Shown here one piece after another: positions 8,673 to 17,123 of a stretch of 64,000 nucleotides of DNA. The DNA comes from Marivita sp003149565 (GTDB lineage Bacteria > Pseudomonadota > Alphaproteobacteria > Rhodobacterales > Rhodobacteraceae), in assembly GCF_965216415.1 (NCBI RefSeq), contig NZ_CBDCFU010000002.1; one strand, written 5' to 3'. The notes beneath the pieces are model-generated. The model did no database searches. It was not told where the DNA came from and saw only the letters and a program-made list of their open reading frames with translations. A program made the translations under genes and the position numbers. The number at the start of each line of letters is the position of its first letter. The stretch's first letter is position 1.

Positions 8673-8719
8673 TGAGAACTTCTCACGCAAATGAAGATCA
8701 GAGTGAGAAATTTTCTCAC
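8673..8719. promoter_or_regulatory. Two TGAGAA inverted repeats upstream of the DUF6356-amidotransferase operon
   Basis: TGAGAA at 8673-8678 faces TTCTCA at 8680-8685 with a 1-nt spacer. About 30 nt further, GTGAGAA at 8703-8709 faces TTCTCAC at 8713-8719 with a 3-nt spacer. Both lie in the gap between the xthA stop and the DUF6356 start, 90-135 nt before that start. The repeated half-site suggests a dimeric repressor or activator site. The regulator is unknown. Confidence 0.45.
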
Positions 8720-8730
8720 CCTGGAACCGC

Positions 8731-9519
8731 TCACAAATCAAACGTGGCAAACACCGGCGCATGGTCGCTGGGTTTTTCCCAACCGCGCGCATCGCGCAGC
8801 ACCCGGCTGGAATGCGCCGCATTCGAGATATCCGGCGTCGCCCAGACATGATCCAACCGCCGCCCCTTGTCCGCAGCCTCCCAATCCTTGGCGCGGTAGC
8901 TCCACCACGAATAGAGCAACCCCTCGGGAATATCCTGTCGCGTGACATCGACCCAGCCACCCGCGTCCTGCGTTTCACCGAAATGCTCGACCTCGATGGG
9001 TGTGTGGCTCACCACTTTCAGCAGTTGCTTGTGCGACCAGACATCGTCCTCACGCGGTGCGATATTCAGATCACCAACAAGGATCGCCTTCTCAGGACGC
9101 TCCGCATGAAACCAGTCCCGCATGTCCGTCAGATAATCCAGCTTCTGCCCGAACTTCTCGTTCACCTCGCGATCCGGCACATCACCGCCCGCAGGCACAT
9201 AAAAGTTGTGGATCGACACCCCGTTTTCCAACCGCCCCGCCACATGGCGCGCATGGCCCAGACCGGCAAAATCCTTGTCACCCAGATCTTCGATCGGCAG
9301 CTTCGACAGGATGGCCACACCATTATACCCCTTCTGCCCCCGCGCGATCATGTGTCCGTAACCCAGTGCCTGAAACTGCTCCATCGGGATCTTCTCAACC
9401 GGGCTCTTGCACTCTTGCAGACAAAGGACATCAGGCCCCTCTTCCGCCATCAGCTTGGCCACCAGTCCTTCGCGCAGGCGGACCGAATTGATGTTCCAGG
9501 TGGCAAGGGTAAAGGGCAT
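8731..9519 (-). CDS. xthA: Exodeoxyribonuclease III (AP endonuclease)
   Basis: Mg-dependent 3'-5' exonuclease and apurinic-site endonuclease for base-excision repair, 262 residues. All family motifs are present: TWNINSVR at the N-terminus, LCLQECK (catalytic Glu), YNGVAILS, VGDLNIAP (catalytic Asp-Asn), RLDHVWAT and the terminal SDHAPVFA with the catalytic Asp-His. The open frame extends upstream to 9879, but the protein must begin at MPFTLATWN (ATG at 9517-9519); the upstream part has no family match and would run through the neighbour's terminator. It is read in the same direction as the LysR gene but separated from it by a terminator. Confidence 0.96.
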   Translation of the reverse strand: MPFTLATWNINSVRLREGLVAKLMAEEGPDVLCLQECKSPVEKIPMEQFQALGYGHMIARGQKGYNGVAILSKLPIEDLGDKDFAGLGHARHVAGRLENGVSIHNFYVPAGGDVPDREVNEKFGQKLDYLTDMRDWFHAERPEKAILVGDLNIAPREDDVWSHKQLLKVVSHTPIEVEHFGETQDAGGWVDVTRQDIPEGLLYSWWSYRAKDWEAADKGRRLDHVWATPDISNAAHSSRVLRDARGWEKPSDHAPVFATFDL

Positions 9520-9596
9520 GGCGACGCTCCGGCAGGTGATCAGGTCGCCAGACACTGCCCCCACGCGGCCCCGGTCGCAACCCGGAAACCGACACG

Positions 9597-9628
9597 AAAA
9601 AAACGCCCCGGCTATGGCATCCGGGGCG
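9597..9628 (-). terminator. Rho-independent terminator after the LysR gene
   Basis: An 8-bp perfect stem (CGCCCCGG at 9604-9611, CCGGGGCG at 9621-9628) with a 9-nt loop is followed on the minus strand by seven T (9597-9603). It lies 36 nt after the LysR stop and before xthA, so it separates the two transcripts. Confidence 0.9.
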
Positions 9629-9664
9629 CAGAGGTTGTCTGCGAACAGACGAGGGAGGAGGTTT

Positions 9665-10570
9665 TTACCAGTCCTTCGGACCTTTGTCAGCGAACTGGTG
9701 GACAAGAAAGTCGATGAAGGCGCGCACCTTGGGCTGGGTAAACCGGCCCGGCGGATACACCGCGTAAATGCCCTGTGTGTCGATCGGCAAATCCGGGATT
9801 GCGTCCTCGACCAGACCCTGCTCCATCGCTTCAGCATAAAGGAACGACGGCAGATAGGCGATGCCCAGACCCGCCACACAGGCGTTCAGCAGCGATTGCC
9901 CGTCATTCACCGACAACCAGCCCGCGGTGCGCACTTGGCGTTTTTCGCCAGACGGCGCAGTCACCTTCCACACATTGCCGCTCGACTGGTTCGAGTAGTG
10001 CAAGAGCTTGTGTTCGTTCAGGTCGTCGATCCGACGCGGTCGGCCGTATCTCTCGAAGTAAGACGGCGCCGCGATCATCCGCTTGGTGGTCTCGGTCAGC
10101 TTGCGCGCCCGCAGGGTGCTGTCTTCCAACTCACCGATCCGCACAGCCATATCAAAGCCTTCGGAAATCAACTCCACATAGCGGTTGTTCAGCACCATGT
10201 TGACCGTGATGTCCGGGAAATCCGACAGGAACTCGCCCAGAACCGGCGATAGGTGGTTTACCCCGAAATCGGTCGCCACACTGATCCGCAGCAGGCCCGA
10301 GGGCGCAGACTGCATCGACGTTACCAGCGCATCCGCTTCGCCTGCATCGTTCAGCACCCGTCGGGCGCGATCATAATAGGCAAGGCCGATCTCGGTCGGA
10401 CTGACACGACGTGTTGTTCGGTTCAACAGGCGGGCACCCAGCCGCGCCTCCAAAGAGGACACATGCTTTGAGACAGCGGATTTCGAAATCCCCATCTTCT
10501 TGGCCGCGTCGGTGAAGCCACCCTGATCCACAACCGTGGCAAAGGCCTCCATTTCGGTAAGACGGTCCAT
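9665..10570 (-). CDS. LysR-family transcriptional regulator
   Basis: 301 residues. The N-terminal winged helix-turn-helix (residues 1-60) reads FTDAAKKMGISKSAVSKHVS and SLEARLGARLLNRTTRRVSPT, typical of the large CrgA/AaeR-like branch of LysR regulators. Residues ~90-295 form the periplasmic-binding-like effector domain. The target is not evident. The divergent neighbour at 10785 encodes a DUF4399 protein and LysR proteins often control divergent genes, but nothing in the sequence proves this. The start is ATG at 10568-10570. Confidence 0.9.
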   Translation of the reverse strand: MDRLTEMEAFATVVDQGGFTDAAKKMGISKSAVSKHVSSLEARLGARLLNRTTRRVSPTEIGLAYYDRARRVLNDAGEADALVTSMQSAPSGLLRISVATDFGVNHLSPVLGEFLSDFPDITVNMVLNNRYVELISEGFDMAVRIGELEDSTLRARKLTETTKRMIAAPSYFERYGRPRRIDDLNEHKLLHYSNQSSGNVWKVTAPSGEKRQVRTAGWLSVNDGQSLLNACVAGLGIAYLPSFLYAEAMEQGLVEDAIPDLPIDTQGIYAVYPPGRFTQPKVRAFIDFLVHQFADKGPKDW

Positions 10571-10784
10571 AGTTTTCCTCGTGTTTCGTTAACACAGCTA
10601 TGACCGTCAAATCGGGCGCGACTTGGGCACTCCGCAGACAATATCTGGGTTTTGTTGGGCAATGTCATGCAAACGGAAACGGCAGATTTTACAACCATTG
10701 ATCGACCTTTGATTGCGCGACACACGTTATGGATATACTCTTGACCTGAGGGAAGACAGGCTTCCCTGACAGGGAGAGAACCTC

Positions 10785-11228
10785 ATGTATCGTGTAATCC
10801 TAGCCGCAGCCGTTGCGATCTCGTCCGCAACCTTGACCCATGCAGGCGACACGCCGTCAAACCCGGAATCGGTGGCCTATGTCGTCAACTTGGAAAATGG
10901 AGCAACCATGCAATCGCCGGTGACCTTGGTATTTGGTTTGGCCGGAATGGGAGTCGCCCCTGCAGGTGTCGAGAAAGAGGGCACAGGGCATCATCACATC
11001 CTGCTCAACCGTCCGCCATTCGGTGAAGGATCAGAGGATGCCGAACTGATCGCCAACGGCATTCCAGCCGACGACAACCACATTCACTTCGGCGGTGGGC
11101 AAACTCAGACCACGCTCGATTTGCCTCCGGGAGAACACACGATCCAGCTTGTTTTGGGTGATCACTTTCATGTCCCCCATAACCCGCCGGTCGTCAGCGA
11201 GGTGATGACGATCACCGTCACCGAATAA
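10785..11228 (+). CDS. DUF4399 family exported protein
   Basis: 147 residues with a signal peptide (MYRVILAAAVAISSATLTHA). The mature protein is a single small beta-rich domain containing GTGHHHILLN, HIHFGGGQTQT, LPPGEHTIQLVLGDH and HVPHNPPV, the conserved pattern of DUF4399. The many histidines suggest metal binding, but the function is unknown. The ATG at 10785 has GGAGAG 6-7 nt before it. It lies alone, followed by a bidirectional terminator. Confidence 0.85.
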   Translation: MYRVILAAAVAISSATLTHAGDTPSNPESVAYVVNLENGATMQSPVTLVFGLAGMGVAPAGVEKEGTGHHHILLNRPPFGEGSEDAELIANGIPADDNHIHFGGGQTQTTLDLPPGEHTIQLVLGDHFHVPHNPPVVSEVMTITVTE

Positions 11229-11231
11229 TGA

Positions 11232-11256
11232 AAAGCCGGGCGCAAGGCCCGGCTTT
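11232..11256. terminator. Bidirectional terminator between DUF4399 and PfpI-like genes
   Basis: A 10-bp perfect stem (AAAGCCGGGC at 11232-11241, GCCCGGCTTT at 11247-11256) with a 5-nt loop lies just after the DUF4399 stop and before the stop of the convergent PfpI-like gene. Flanking A and T runs would serve both strands. Confidence 0.85.
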
Positions 11257-11279
11257 CCAACGTCTTCTGAGGATATGCC

Positions 11280-11840
11280 TCACGCGGCCTTGCGCGTATG
11301 CCTACCCTCTTCAATCTCTTCCACGATCTTCGACACAAACGCCTTGAGGTCTTCCGGCTGACGGCTTGTCACGATCCCCTGATCGACAACAACTTCTTCG
11401 TCTTTCCAATTGGCGCCGGCGTTGATCACGTCGGTCTTGATCGAATGGTAGGAGGTCGCATCGCGCCCCTTGAGGATACCCGCTTCGACCAGAACCCACG
11501 GCGCGTGACAGACAGCAGCAATGGTCTTGCCCTGATCGTGAAAGCTCTTCACGAGTTCAAGAACGTTTTCATCGACGCGCAGCAGGTCGGGATTGATCTG
11601 ACCGCCGGGAATCACCAACGCATCGTAATCCTCGACCGAAACGTCCGAGATCTTGGCGTCGGCCTCGGCCTCACGGCCCCAATCGCTGCCTTCCCAGCCT
11701 TTGACAGCGTTGCCGTCCGGCGTCGCGACATGGAGTTTGGCGCCCTTGGCACGCAACTGATCGCGCGGGAATTCCAGTTCGGACTGTTCAAAACCGTGGG
11801 TAGAGATAAGAAGAATTTTTGCGTCACTGATTGCAGGCAT
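11280..11840 (-). CDS. DJ-1/PfpI family protein (YhbO/PfpI-like)
   Basis: 186 residues. The family has been described as intracellular proteases, glyoxalases or protein deglycases that act in stress protection. Key residues are present: Glu18 in THGFEQSE and the nucleophile elbow AAVCHAPW with Cys111-His112. VIPGG at residues 76-80 and SYHSIKTD are also typical. The ATG at 11838-11840 has a perfect AGGAGG site 8 nt upstream, so the 10 extra residues of the open frame are rejected. It stands alone between a terminator and fadH. Confidence 0.9.
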   Translation of the reverse strand: MPAISDAKILLISTHGFEQSELEFPRDQLRAKGAKLHVATPDGNAVKGWEGSDWGREAEADAKISDVSVEDYDALVIPGGQINPDLLRVDENVLELVKSFHDQGKTIAAVCHAPWVLVEAGILKGRDATSYHSIKTDVINAGANWKDEEVVVDQGIVTSRQPEDLKAFVSKIVEEIEEGRHTRKAA

Positions 11841-11927
11841 TGTAGGCCTCCTGATGTGTTGAATGTCCAAGCGGGGCCTCTCGCACCGCCGTCTGACCGC
11901 TCAACGCAACAGAAGTCCAACTGTTCC

Positions 11928-13955
11928 TTACAACTGCGCCGCGAGCCGCGTGCCCTGATCAATCGCCCGTTTGGCGTCCAGTTCCGCCGCCACATCGGCA
12001 CCGCCGATCACATGGCAGGTCACCCCCTTGGCCTCCAACGCGTCCGCCAGAGACCGCTCCGACACCTGACCGGCACACAGCACCACGGTATCGCAGGCGA
12101 TCACCTCGGGCCGCTCGCGCGCCTCGCCGTAAGAGATGTGCAGCCCATCAGCATCAATGCGCTCGTAATTCACACCCGCCTTCATCTGCACATCTTTCAT
12201 CATCAGGCTCATGCGGTGAATCCAGCCGGTCGTTTTGCCCAACCGCTTGCCCGGCTTCTCTGCCTTTCGTTGCAGCAGCGTCACCTGCCGCGCAGGTGGG
12301 GTCGGCTGCGGTCCCTTGGGGTCAAGACCAGACCTCTGGTCGGCCGGATCGGAGACACCCCATTCCTTCATCCACTCCGGCAGGTTCTCGGTCGGGCTTT
12401 CACCCTCGTGCACAAGGTATTCTGACACGTCAAAGCCAATGCCCCCGGCCCCAACAACCGCCACATGCTGACCAACCGGAGCCTTGCCACGCAGCACATC
12501 GACATAGCCTAGCACGTTCGGCCCGTCCTGACCGGGGATCTGCGGATCACGCGGAAGAACACCCGTGGCGATGATCACCTCGTCAAAACCGGTCAGGTCT
12601 TCCGCACTGACCGCTTTGCCCAAAGACACAGTGACCCCGGTTTCCTCCAACATCGTGCGGAACCAATCGACCAACCCCCAGAACTCTTCCTTGCCCGGAA
12701 CCTGTTTCGCCATGTTCAACTGACCGCCAATCTCATCGGCCTTGTCAAACAGCGTCACCTGGTGCCCGCGCTCTGCCGCTGTGATCGCCGCCGACAGGCC
12801 AGCAGGCCCCGCGCCCACCACCGCAACGCGCTTGGCATTCACGGTTGGTTCAACTTTCAACTCAGTCTCGAAACACGCCTTCGGATTCACAAGGCAGGAC
12901 GAGATCTTCATCTGGAACGTGTGATCCAGACAGGCCTGATTACACGCAATACAGGGCGCGATCTGCATGGCCTTGCCCGCAGCCGCTTTCGCAACGAAAT
13001 CCGGGTCAGCAAGGAACGGCCGCGCCATGCTGACCATATCGGCGCATCCCGTCGCCAGCACTTCCTCCGCAACCTCGGGCGTGTTGATCCGGTTTGACGT
13101 GATCACCGGAATCCCCACCTTGCCCATCAGCTTCTTCGTCACCCAGGCAAACGCCGCACGCGGTACGCTTGTCGCAATCGTGGGAATCCGCGCCTCGTGC
13201 CAGCCGATGCCGGTGTTGATGATCGTGGCCCCCGCCTTCTCGATGGCTTGCGCCAGTTGCACGACCTCTTCATGGGTCGATCCGTTAGGCACCAGGTCGA
13301 TCATCGACAACCGGTAGATCACGATGAACTCCGGCCCGACCGCCTCGCGCACACGGCGCACCACTTCGACAGGCAGGCGCATCCGGTTCTCGTACGACCC
13401 GCCCCAGCGATCCGTACGTTTGTTGGTGTGGGTCACAAGGAACTGGTTGAGGAAGTACCCTTCCGATCCCATCACCTCGACCCCGTCATACCCCGCCGCT
13501 TGCGCCCGTTGTGCAGCGGTCACGATGTCGCTGATCTGCTTCTCGATCCCGGCCTCATCCAGTTCGATCGGCGGGAACGGAGAGATCGGGGATTTCACCG
13601 CAGAGGGTGCCACACATTCCTTGCCATAGGCGTACCGACCCGCATGCAGGATCTGCATCGCGATCTTGCCGTCGGCCTCATGCACCCGGTCGGTGACGAT
13701 CCTGTGGTTCGCGATGTCCTGGTCGGTAAAGAGCCCGGACGCGCCCGGAAACACACCGCCCTCGCGGTTCGGCGCCATGCCGCCAGTGACCATCAGCGCC
13801 ACGCCACCGCGTGCGCGGGTGGCATAAAACTCGGCCACGCGGTTCCAGTCGCCGGTCTCTTCCAGGTTGGTGTGCATCGACCCCATCAGCACGCGGTTCT
13901 TCAGCGTGGTGAAACCAAGATCAAGCGGGGCCAGCATATGCGGGTATGTGGTCAT
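11928..13955 (-). CDS. fadH: 2,4-dienoyl-CoA reductase (NADPH), FMN/4Fe-4S/FAD enzyme
   Basis: Reduces 2,4-dienoyl-CoA esters during breakdown of unsaturated fatty acids. 675 residues against 672 in E. coli FadH, with near-identical blocks: PLDLGFTTLKNRVLMGSMHT at the N-terminus, AGYDGVEVMGSEGY, ATIINTGIGWHEARIPTIAT and ADMVSMARPFLADP. The TIM-barrel FMN domain (1-~330) is followed by the 4Fe-4S cysteines in CIACNQACLD and SSCLVNPKAC, then FAD/NADP Rossmann motifs VAVVGAGPAGLSAA (~375) and VAVVGAGGIGFD. It lies downstream of the HI0933-type flavoprotein gene on the same strand, with a 66-nt gap holding an inverted repeat. Confidence 0.93.
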   Translation of the reverse strand: MTTYPHMLAPLDLGFTTLKNRVLMGSMHTNLEETGDWNRVAEFYATRARGGVALMVTGGMAPNREGGVFPGASGLFTDQDIANHRIVTDRVHEADGKIAMQILHAGRYAYGKECVAPSAVKSPISPFPPIELDEAGIEKQISDIVTAAQRAQAAGYDGVEVMGSEGYFLNQFLVTHTNKRTDRWGGSYENRMRLPVEVVRRVREAVGPEFIVIYRLSMIDLVPNGSTHEEVVQLAQAIEKAGATIINTGIGWHEARIPTIATSVPRAAFAWVTKKLMGKVGIPVITSNRINTPEVAEEVLATGCADMVSMARPFLADPDFVAKAAAGKAMQIAPCIACNQACLDHTFQMKISSCLVNPKACFETELKVEPTVNAKRVAVVGAGPAGLSAAITAAERGHQVTLFDKADEIGGQLNMAKQVPGKEEFWGLVDWFRTMLEETGVTVSLGKAVSAEDLTGFDEVIIATGVLPRDPQIPGQDGPNVLGYVDVLRGKAPVGQHVAVVGAGGIGFDVSEYLVHEGESPTENLPEWMKEWGVSDPADQRSGLDPKGPQPTPPARQVTLLQRKAEKPGKRLGKTTGWIHRMSLMMKDVQMKAGVNYERIDADGLHISYGEARERPEVIACDTVVLCAGQVSERSLADALEAKGVTCHVIGGADVAAELDAKRAIDQGTRLAAQL

Positions 13956-13981
13956 GGCAGAACTCCTCCGTTGGCATCACC

Positions 13982-14006
13982 TGACACGTCCCAAGTTGAC
14001 GTGTCA
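13982..14006. promoter_or_regulatory. Inverted repeat upstream of fadH
   Basis: TGACACGTC (13982-13990) faces GACGTGTCA (13998-14006) across 7 nt, and the next 20 nt repeat the AACGTCACGTCACG theme. It lies 27-51 nt before the fadH start and 15 nt after the upstream gene's stop. It could be an operator for a fatty-acid-responsive repressor or an RNA hairpin; the lack of a T-run argues against termination. Confidence 0.45.
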
Positions 14007-14021
14007 CGCCCCAACGTCACG

Positions 14022-15203
14022 TCACGGCCTGTCGTATTCCGCCGCGTGACGCCCAGCCCAAAGCCCGGTGGCGAAACAGGCGGTCAACAGATACCCCCCC
14101 GTCGGCGCGTCCCAATCGAGCATTTCGCCCACGCAAAACGTGCCGGGCCGATCCTTGAGCATAAGCGTGTCGTCCAGCGCGTCAAAGGACACGCCGCCCG
14201 CAGTCGAGATCGCTTCGTCCATGGGGCGCAACCCGGAATGGCGGATGGGAACGGCCTTGACCGCTTGCGCCAAGACGCTTGGATCATCGGGCCAAGGATG
14301 CACGAACTCCCGCGCTATGGCCTGCGCAGCTGGCGACAGTTTCAGCACCCGGCGTAGATGGTTCGACAGACTGGCTTTGCCTTTGGGTTTTGCCAGACGG
14401 TTAGCCACCGCCTCAAGGCCGAGGTCGGGCAACAGATCCAACGTCAGAGCAGCGCCTTCGCGCAAAGCCGGAGCCAGCGGGTACACTCCGCCCCCCTCCA
14501 AACCGCGTTTGGAGATCACCGCTTCCCCGCGCGACAGCGTATCGCCCGCGTGCAGGGCAATGCCCTTGAGCGGCGCGCCAAAGTGGCGGGTCATATGTTC
14601 CGACCACTCCACCACCACCCCCACATTCGACGGCTGGAACGGCGCGACCGTGATCCCGTTCGCTGCGAAACGCTCTGCCCATTGCCCGTCCGACCCCAGC
14701 CGCGCCCAGCTCGCACCGCCAAGGGCAAAAACGGTGACGCGCGGGGTCAGAACGCGGGGGCCCTCGGGCGTGTCGAAATGGTGGATGTTCCGCTCCCAAT
14801 CGACCCAGCGCCAGCGGGTATGCCGTTCGAGTCCCAATCCATCCAGCCGCGCCAACCATGCGCGCAGCAAGGGCGACGCTTTCATCGCATCAGGAAACAA
14901 CCGCCCGGTCGAACCGGCGAAGGTGGTCTGCCCCATCCCTTCGGTCCATGCCTTGACCTCGTCCGGTCCAAAGGACTTGAGACATGCCCGCATGGTCGGA
15001 TGCAAACTCGCGCCGTAGGAGGCCAGAAACGGCCCGAAGGCCTGCATCTTGGTCAGATTCAACCCCGACTTCCCGGCCATCAGGAATTTGCGGCCAATCG
15101 ACGGTTTCGCCTCGACCAAGGTCACCGCCCGGCCAGCCTGCAACAAGGCCTCTGCCGCCATCAGACCAGCCGGCCCGCCGCCGATGACCAGCGCGTCCGT
15201 CAC
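14022..15203 (-). CDS. HI0933/BaiN-family FAD-dependent flavoprotein (TIGR03862-like)
   Basis: 393 residues. The N-terminal dinucleotide-binding motif is ALVIGGGPAGLMAAEALLQAG, followed by SIGRKFLMAGKSGLNLT, the hallmark of the HI0933-like flavoproteins; FALGGASWARLG and CVGEMLDWDAPTGGYLLTAC near the C-terminus complete the family pattern. Substrate unknown; relatives have been linked to bile-acid and other enoate reductions. The start overlaps the mscS stop by 4 nt (ATGA), so translation is coupled to mscS. Transcription probably continues toward fadH. Confidence 0.87.
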   Translation of the reverse strand: MTDALVIGGGPAGLMAAEALLQAGRAVTLVEAKPSIGRKFLMAGKSGLNLTKMQAFGPFLASYGASLHPTMRACLKSFGPDEVKAWTEGMGQTTFAGSTGRLFPDAMKASPLLRAWLARLDGLGLERHTRWRWVDWERNIHHFDTPEGPRVLTPRVTVFALGGASWARLGSDGQWAERFAANGITVAPFQPSNVGVVVEWSEHMTRHFGAPLKGIALHAGDTLSRGEAVISKRGLEGGGVYPLAPALREGAALTLDLLPDLGLEAVANRLAKPKGKASLSNHLRRVLKLSPAAQAIAREFVHPWPDDPSVLAQAVKAVPIRHSGLRPMDEAISTAGGVSFDALDDTLMLKDRPGTFCVGEMLDWDAPTGGYLLTACFATGLWAGRHAAEYDRP

Positions 15204-16528
15204 TCTGCCGATGGCGCGTTGCGCAGCTCGACAACACGATGGGGATAGGGGATTTCTATTTTGTGTTCCTTCAGCGCGTTCCAGATCAGGAACAGCACAT
15301 CCGAGGCATATTTGTTCTTGCCGTCGTCGATGCCATTCACCCAGAACTCTACACCAAAGTCGATGCCGCTGTCACCGAAACCGCGCAGTTCGACATCAGG
15401 AGGCTCTGGCGATTGCAGTATTCCGGGATGCTTGGAAACGGCTTCGACGATAATGTCAGGCACAAGATTGATGTCGGTGTCATAACTGACCGAGAACGCC
15501 ACTTCGAGCCGGTTGGCGCTGCCTTGATCCGAATAATTGATCACGCGGGTGGTGATGAAATCCTCGTTTGGCACCACGATCCAGCGCCCGTCAAAGGTTT
15601 CAAGGATCATTGCGCGGGCGGTTGTCTTGACGATGGTGCCCGCCTCGCCGTTGTCCAACGCGACATAATCCCCAACGGTCGCCTGCCCTTTGAGCAGCAG
15701 GATCACTCCAGAGATGTAGTTTGACGCGATCTTCTGAAGGCCAAAGCCCAGACCCACACCAATTGCACCACCCAAAACGGCAAGTGAGGTGAGCGGTACA
15801 CCCATGATGTTCATCAGAAGGATGAAGGCGAGGCCGAAGATCAGAAGCTCTGCCGCCTTGGCGGCCAGTTGCCGGGTGGCGGGGCGCATCTCTTCTTGTT
15901 TGTTGATGTAGGCAGCGGATTGGTCGTTCGACCAGCGCCCCAGCCAGAACAGGATCGCCCCGGCGATCACGCCACGGATCAGGGCCATGACCGAGAACGA
16001 GATGTTTCCCAGCGAAACCATCGTTGCATTCAGGCGGTCGGTGATCAGGTCCAGGATGCCGAACACATAGAGCGCCATCGCAGGCAGGAGGACGTAACGC
16101 CCGAGCAGTTTGAGGAACGGGTCCGAAACGATGTCACGCACAAGTGCACGCGCTGCGAGAAACAGAAACAGACGTTTGCCAAAGGCGATGACAGTGCCCG
16201 TTCCGAATGCCGACCGGATCACCTGTTCTCCGATCCCCGCCAGTGCATAGGCGATGACCGGCGACAGGAGTGGCAGAAACAGGAGCAAGAACCGACGCGC
16301 CTGTGCCAGTACGCTTGTGCTGTCTTCGGCAGGGTTCAGAAGACGTGACAGGGGGGTGCGCAGGCGCCGCGCAATGAAATTCGCAAGAAGATATGCGACC
16401 ACGAGCATGGCGAACTGTGACCACGCCGCTGGTGACACCACCCATCTCAGGGCAATTTCATACCCTTGAAGCACCAGTTCGGCCACGTTCTGGACGACAT
16501 GCGGTTGCGCGGCCAGATCCCACTGCAT
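15200..16528 (-). CDS. Mechanosensitive ion channel, MscS family
   Basis: Inner-membrane tension-gated channel, 442 residues. Several N-terminal hydrophobic helices (e.g. ~38-55, ~85-105, ~150-170) precede the conserved pore helix and beta domain: LTSLAVLGGAIGVGLGFGLQ, ASNYISGVILLL, GDYVALDNGEAGTIVKTTAR, VVPNEDFITTRVINYS. The C-terminal alpha/beta domain ends RVVELRNAPSAE. It is longer than E. coli MscS (286) and has an extended membrane part, like YbdG/YnaI-type paralogues. The first gene of a probable operon with the BaiN-like flavoprotein. Possible start ATG at 16526-16528; this lies 91 nt from the divergent HNH start chosen here. Confidence 0.9.
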   Translation of the reverse strand: MQWDLAAQPHVVQNVAELVLQGYEIALRWVVSPAAWSQFAMLVVAYLLANFIARRLRTPLSRLLNPAEDSTSVLAQARRFLLLFLPLLSPVIAYALAGIGEQVIRSAFGTGTVIAFGKRLFLFLAARALVRDIVSDPFLKLLGRYVLLPAMALYVFGILDLITDRLNATMVSLGNISFSVMALIRGVIAGAILFWLGRWSNDQSAAYINKQEEMRPATRQLAAKAAELLIFGLAFILLMNIMGVPLTSLAVLGGAIGVGLGFGLQKIASNYISGVILLLKGQATVGDYVALDNGEAGTIVKTTARAMILETFDGRWIVVPNEDFITTRVINYSDQGSANRLEVAFSVSYDTDINLVPDIIVEAVSKHPGILQSPEPPDVELRGFGDSGIDFGVEFWVNGIDDGKNKYASDVLFLIWNALKEHKIEIPYPHRVVELRNAPSAE

Positions 16529-16618
16529 GACGACTCCTTGAAATACGCACTCGTTATGACAGCTAGATGCCTTGAGCCGTACCCCAGCACAAGTCTCGTC
16601 GCCCGGAGTTGTAAATCA

Positions 16619-16939
16619 TTGAACGAAGCCGATCCGATCTGCCCGCTGTGTTTGCGCCCGATCCCGCCGGGCGTGAAACAAAGCGTGCATCATCTGATCC
16701 CGAAGCTGAAAGGCGGCAAGGGTGGGCCGACGGTGCTGGTGCATCACATCTGCCATCAGGAAATCCACGCAACGCTGACCGAGGCGGAATTGGCGCGGGA
16801 GTTCAACACGCCGGAGGCTCTGAGGGCGCACCCACATCTTGCAGTGTTCTTTGAGTGGGTGTCGAAACGGCCGCCAGAGTTTCATGCGCGCGGGCGCAGC
16901 AGCCTGCGCAAGCAGCGGTCACGCAAACGCAGGAGATAG
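16619..16939 (+). CDS. Small HNH endonuclease-like protein
   Basis: About 106 residues. Zinc-binding and HNH elements are visible: CPLCLRPIPP, VHHLIPKLKGGKGG and HHICHQEIHATLTE, giving two Cys-x2-Cys/Cys-x2-His-type ligands and the His-His/His catalytic triad. The C-terminus is very basic (SLRKQRSRKRRR). I prefer the TTG at 16619 because GGAG lies 10 nt upstream and the protein then starts just before the zinc motif, as its homologues do from memory; ATG at 16556 (127 residues) and 16466 (overlapping mscS) are alternatives without clear ribosome-binding sites. No methylase or toxin partner is adjacent, so it is not an obvious restriction system. It may be a DNA-repair or housekeeping nuclease. 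Confidence 0.75.
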   Translation: MNEADPICPLCLRPIPPGVKQSVHHLIPKLKGGKGGPTVLVHHICHQEIHATLTEAELAREFNTPEALRAHPHLAVFFEWVSKRPPEFHARGRSSLRKQRSRKRRR

Positions 16940-16959
16940 GTCAGGTTGTGCACCCCAAT

Positions 16960-16975
16960 GTTTCGCGCGCGAAAC
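16960..16975. repeat. Perfect 16-bp palindrome downstream of the HNH gene
   Basis: GTTTCGCGCGCGAAAC is a perfect palindrome 21 nt after the HNH stop. It belongs in style with the other perfect palindromes containing TTCG...CGAA in this window, and would form a hairpin in RNA or a site for a dimeric protein. The rest of the 184-nt gap before the pirin gene shows nothing else clear. Confidence 0.6.
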
Positions 16976-17123
16976 AATCGGGCCGGATCGGTCCTATAAA
17001 GGATTTATTAACTTGGATTCTCAAACTGTGCGTATTCGCGCATCACTCGCTCATTTAAAGGTAGTTGTGCATTTATGCCTTGGGATTACTTTGGTGCAAA
17101 CGTTCAGAGTTAGGAGCACCTAG

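Noticed and set aside
16556..16939. HNH gene as part of a restriction-modification or toxin-antitoxin system
   Set aside because: No methyltransferase, antitoxin or helicase adjacent; the neighbours are mscS and pirin.
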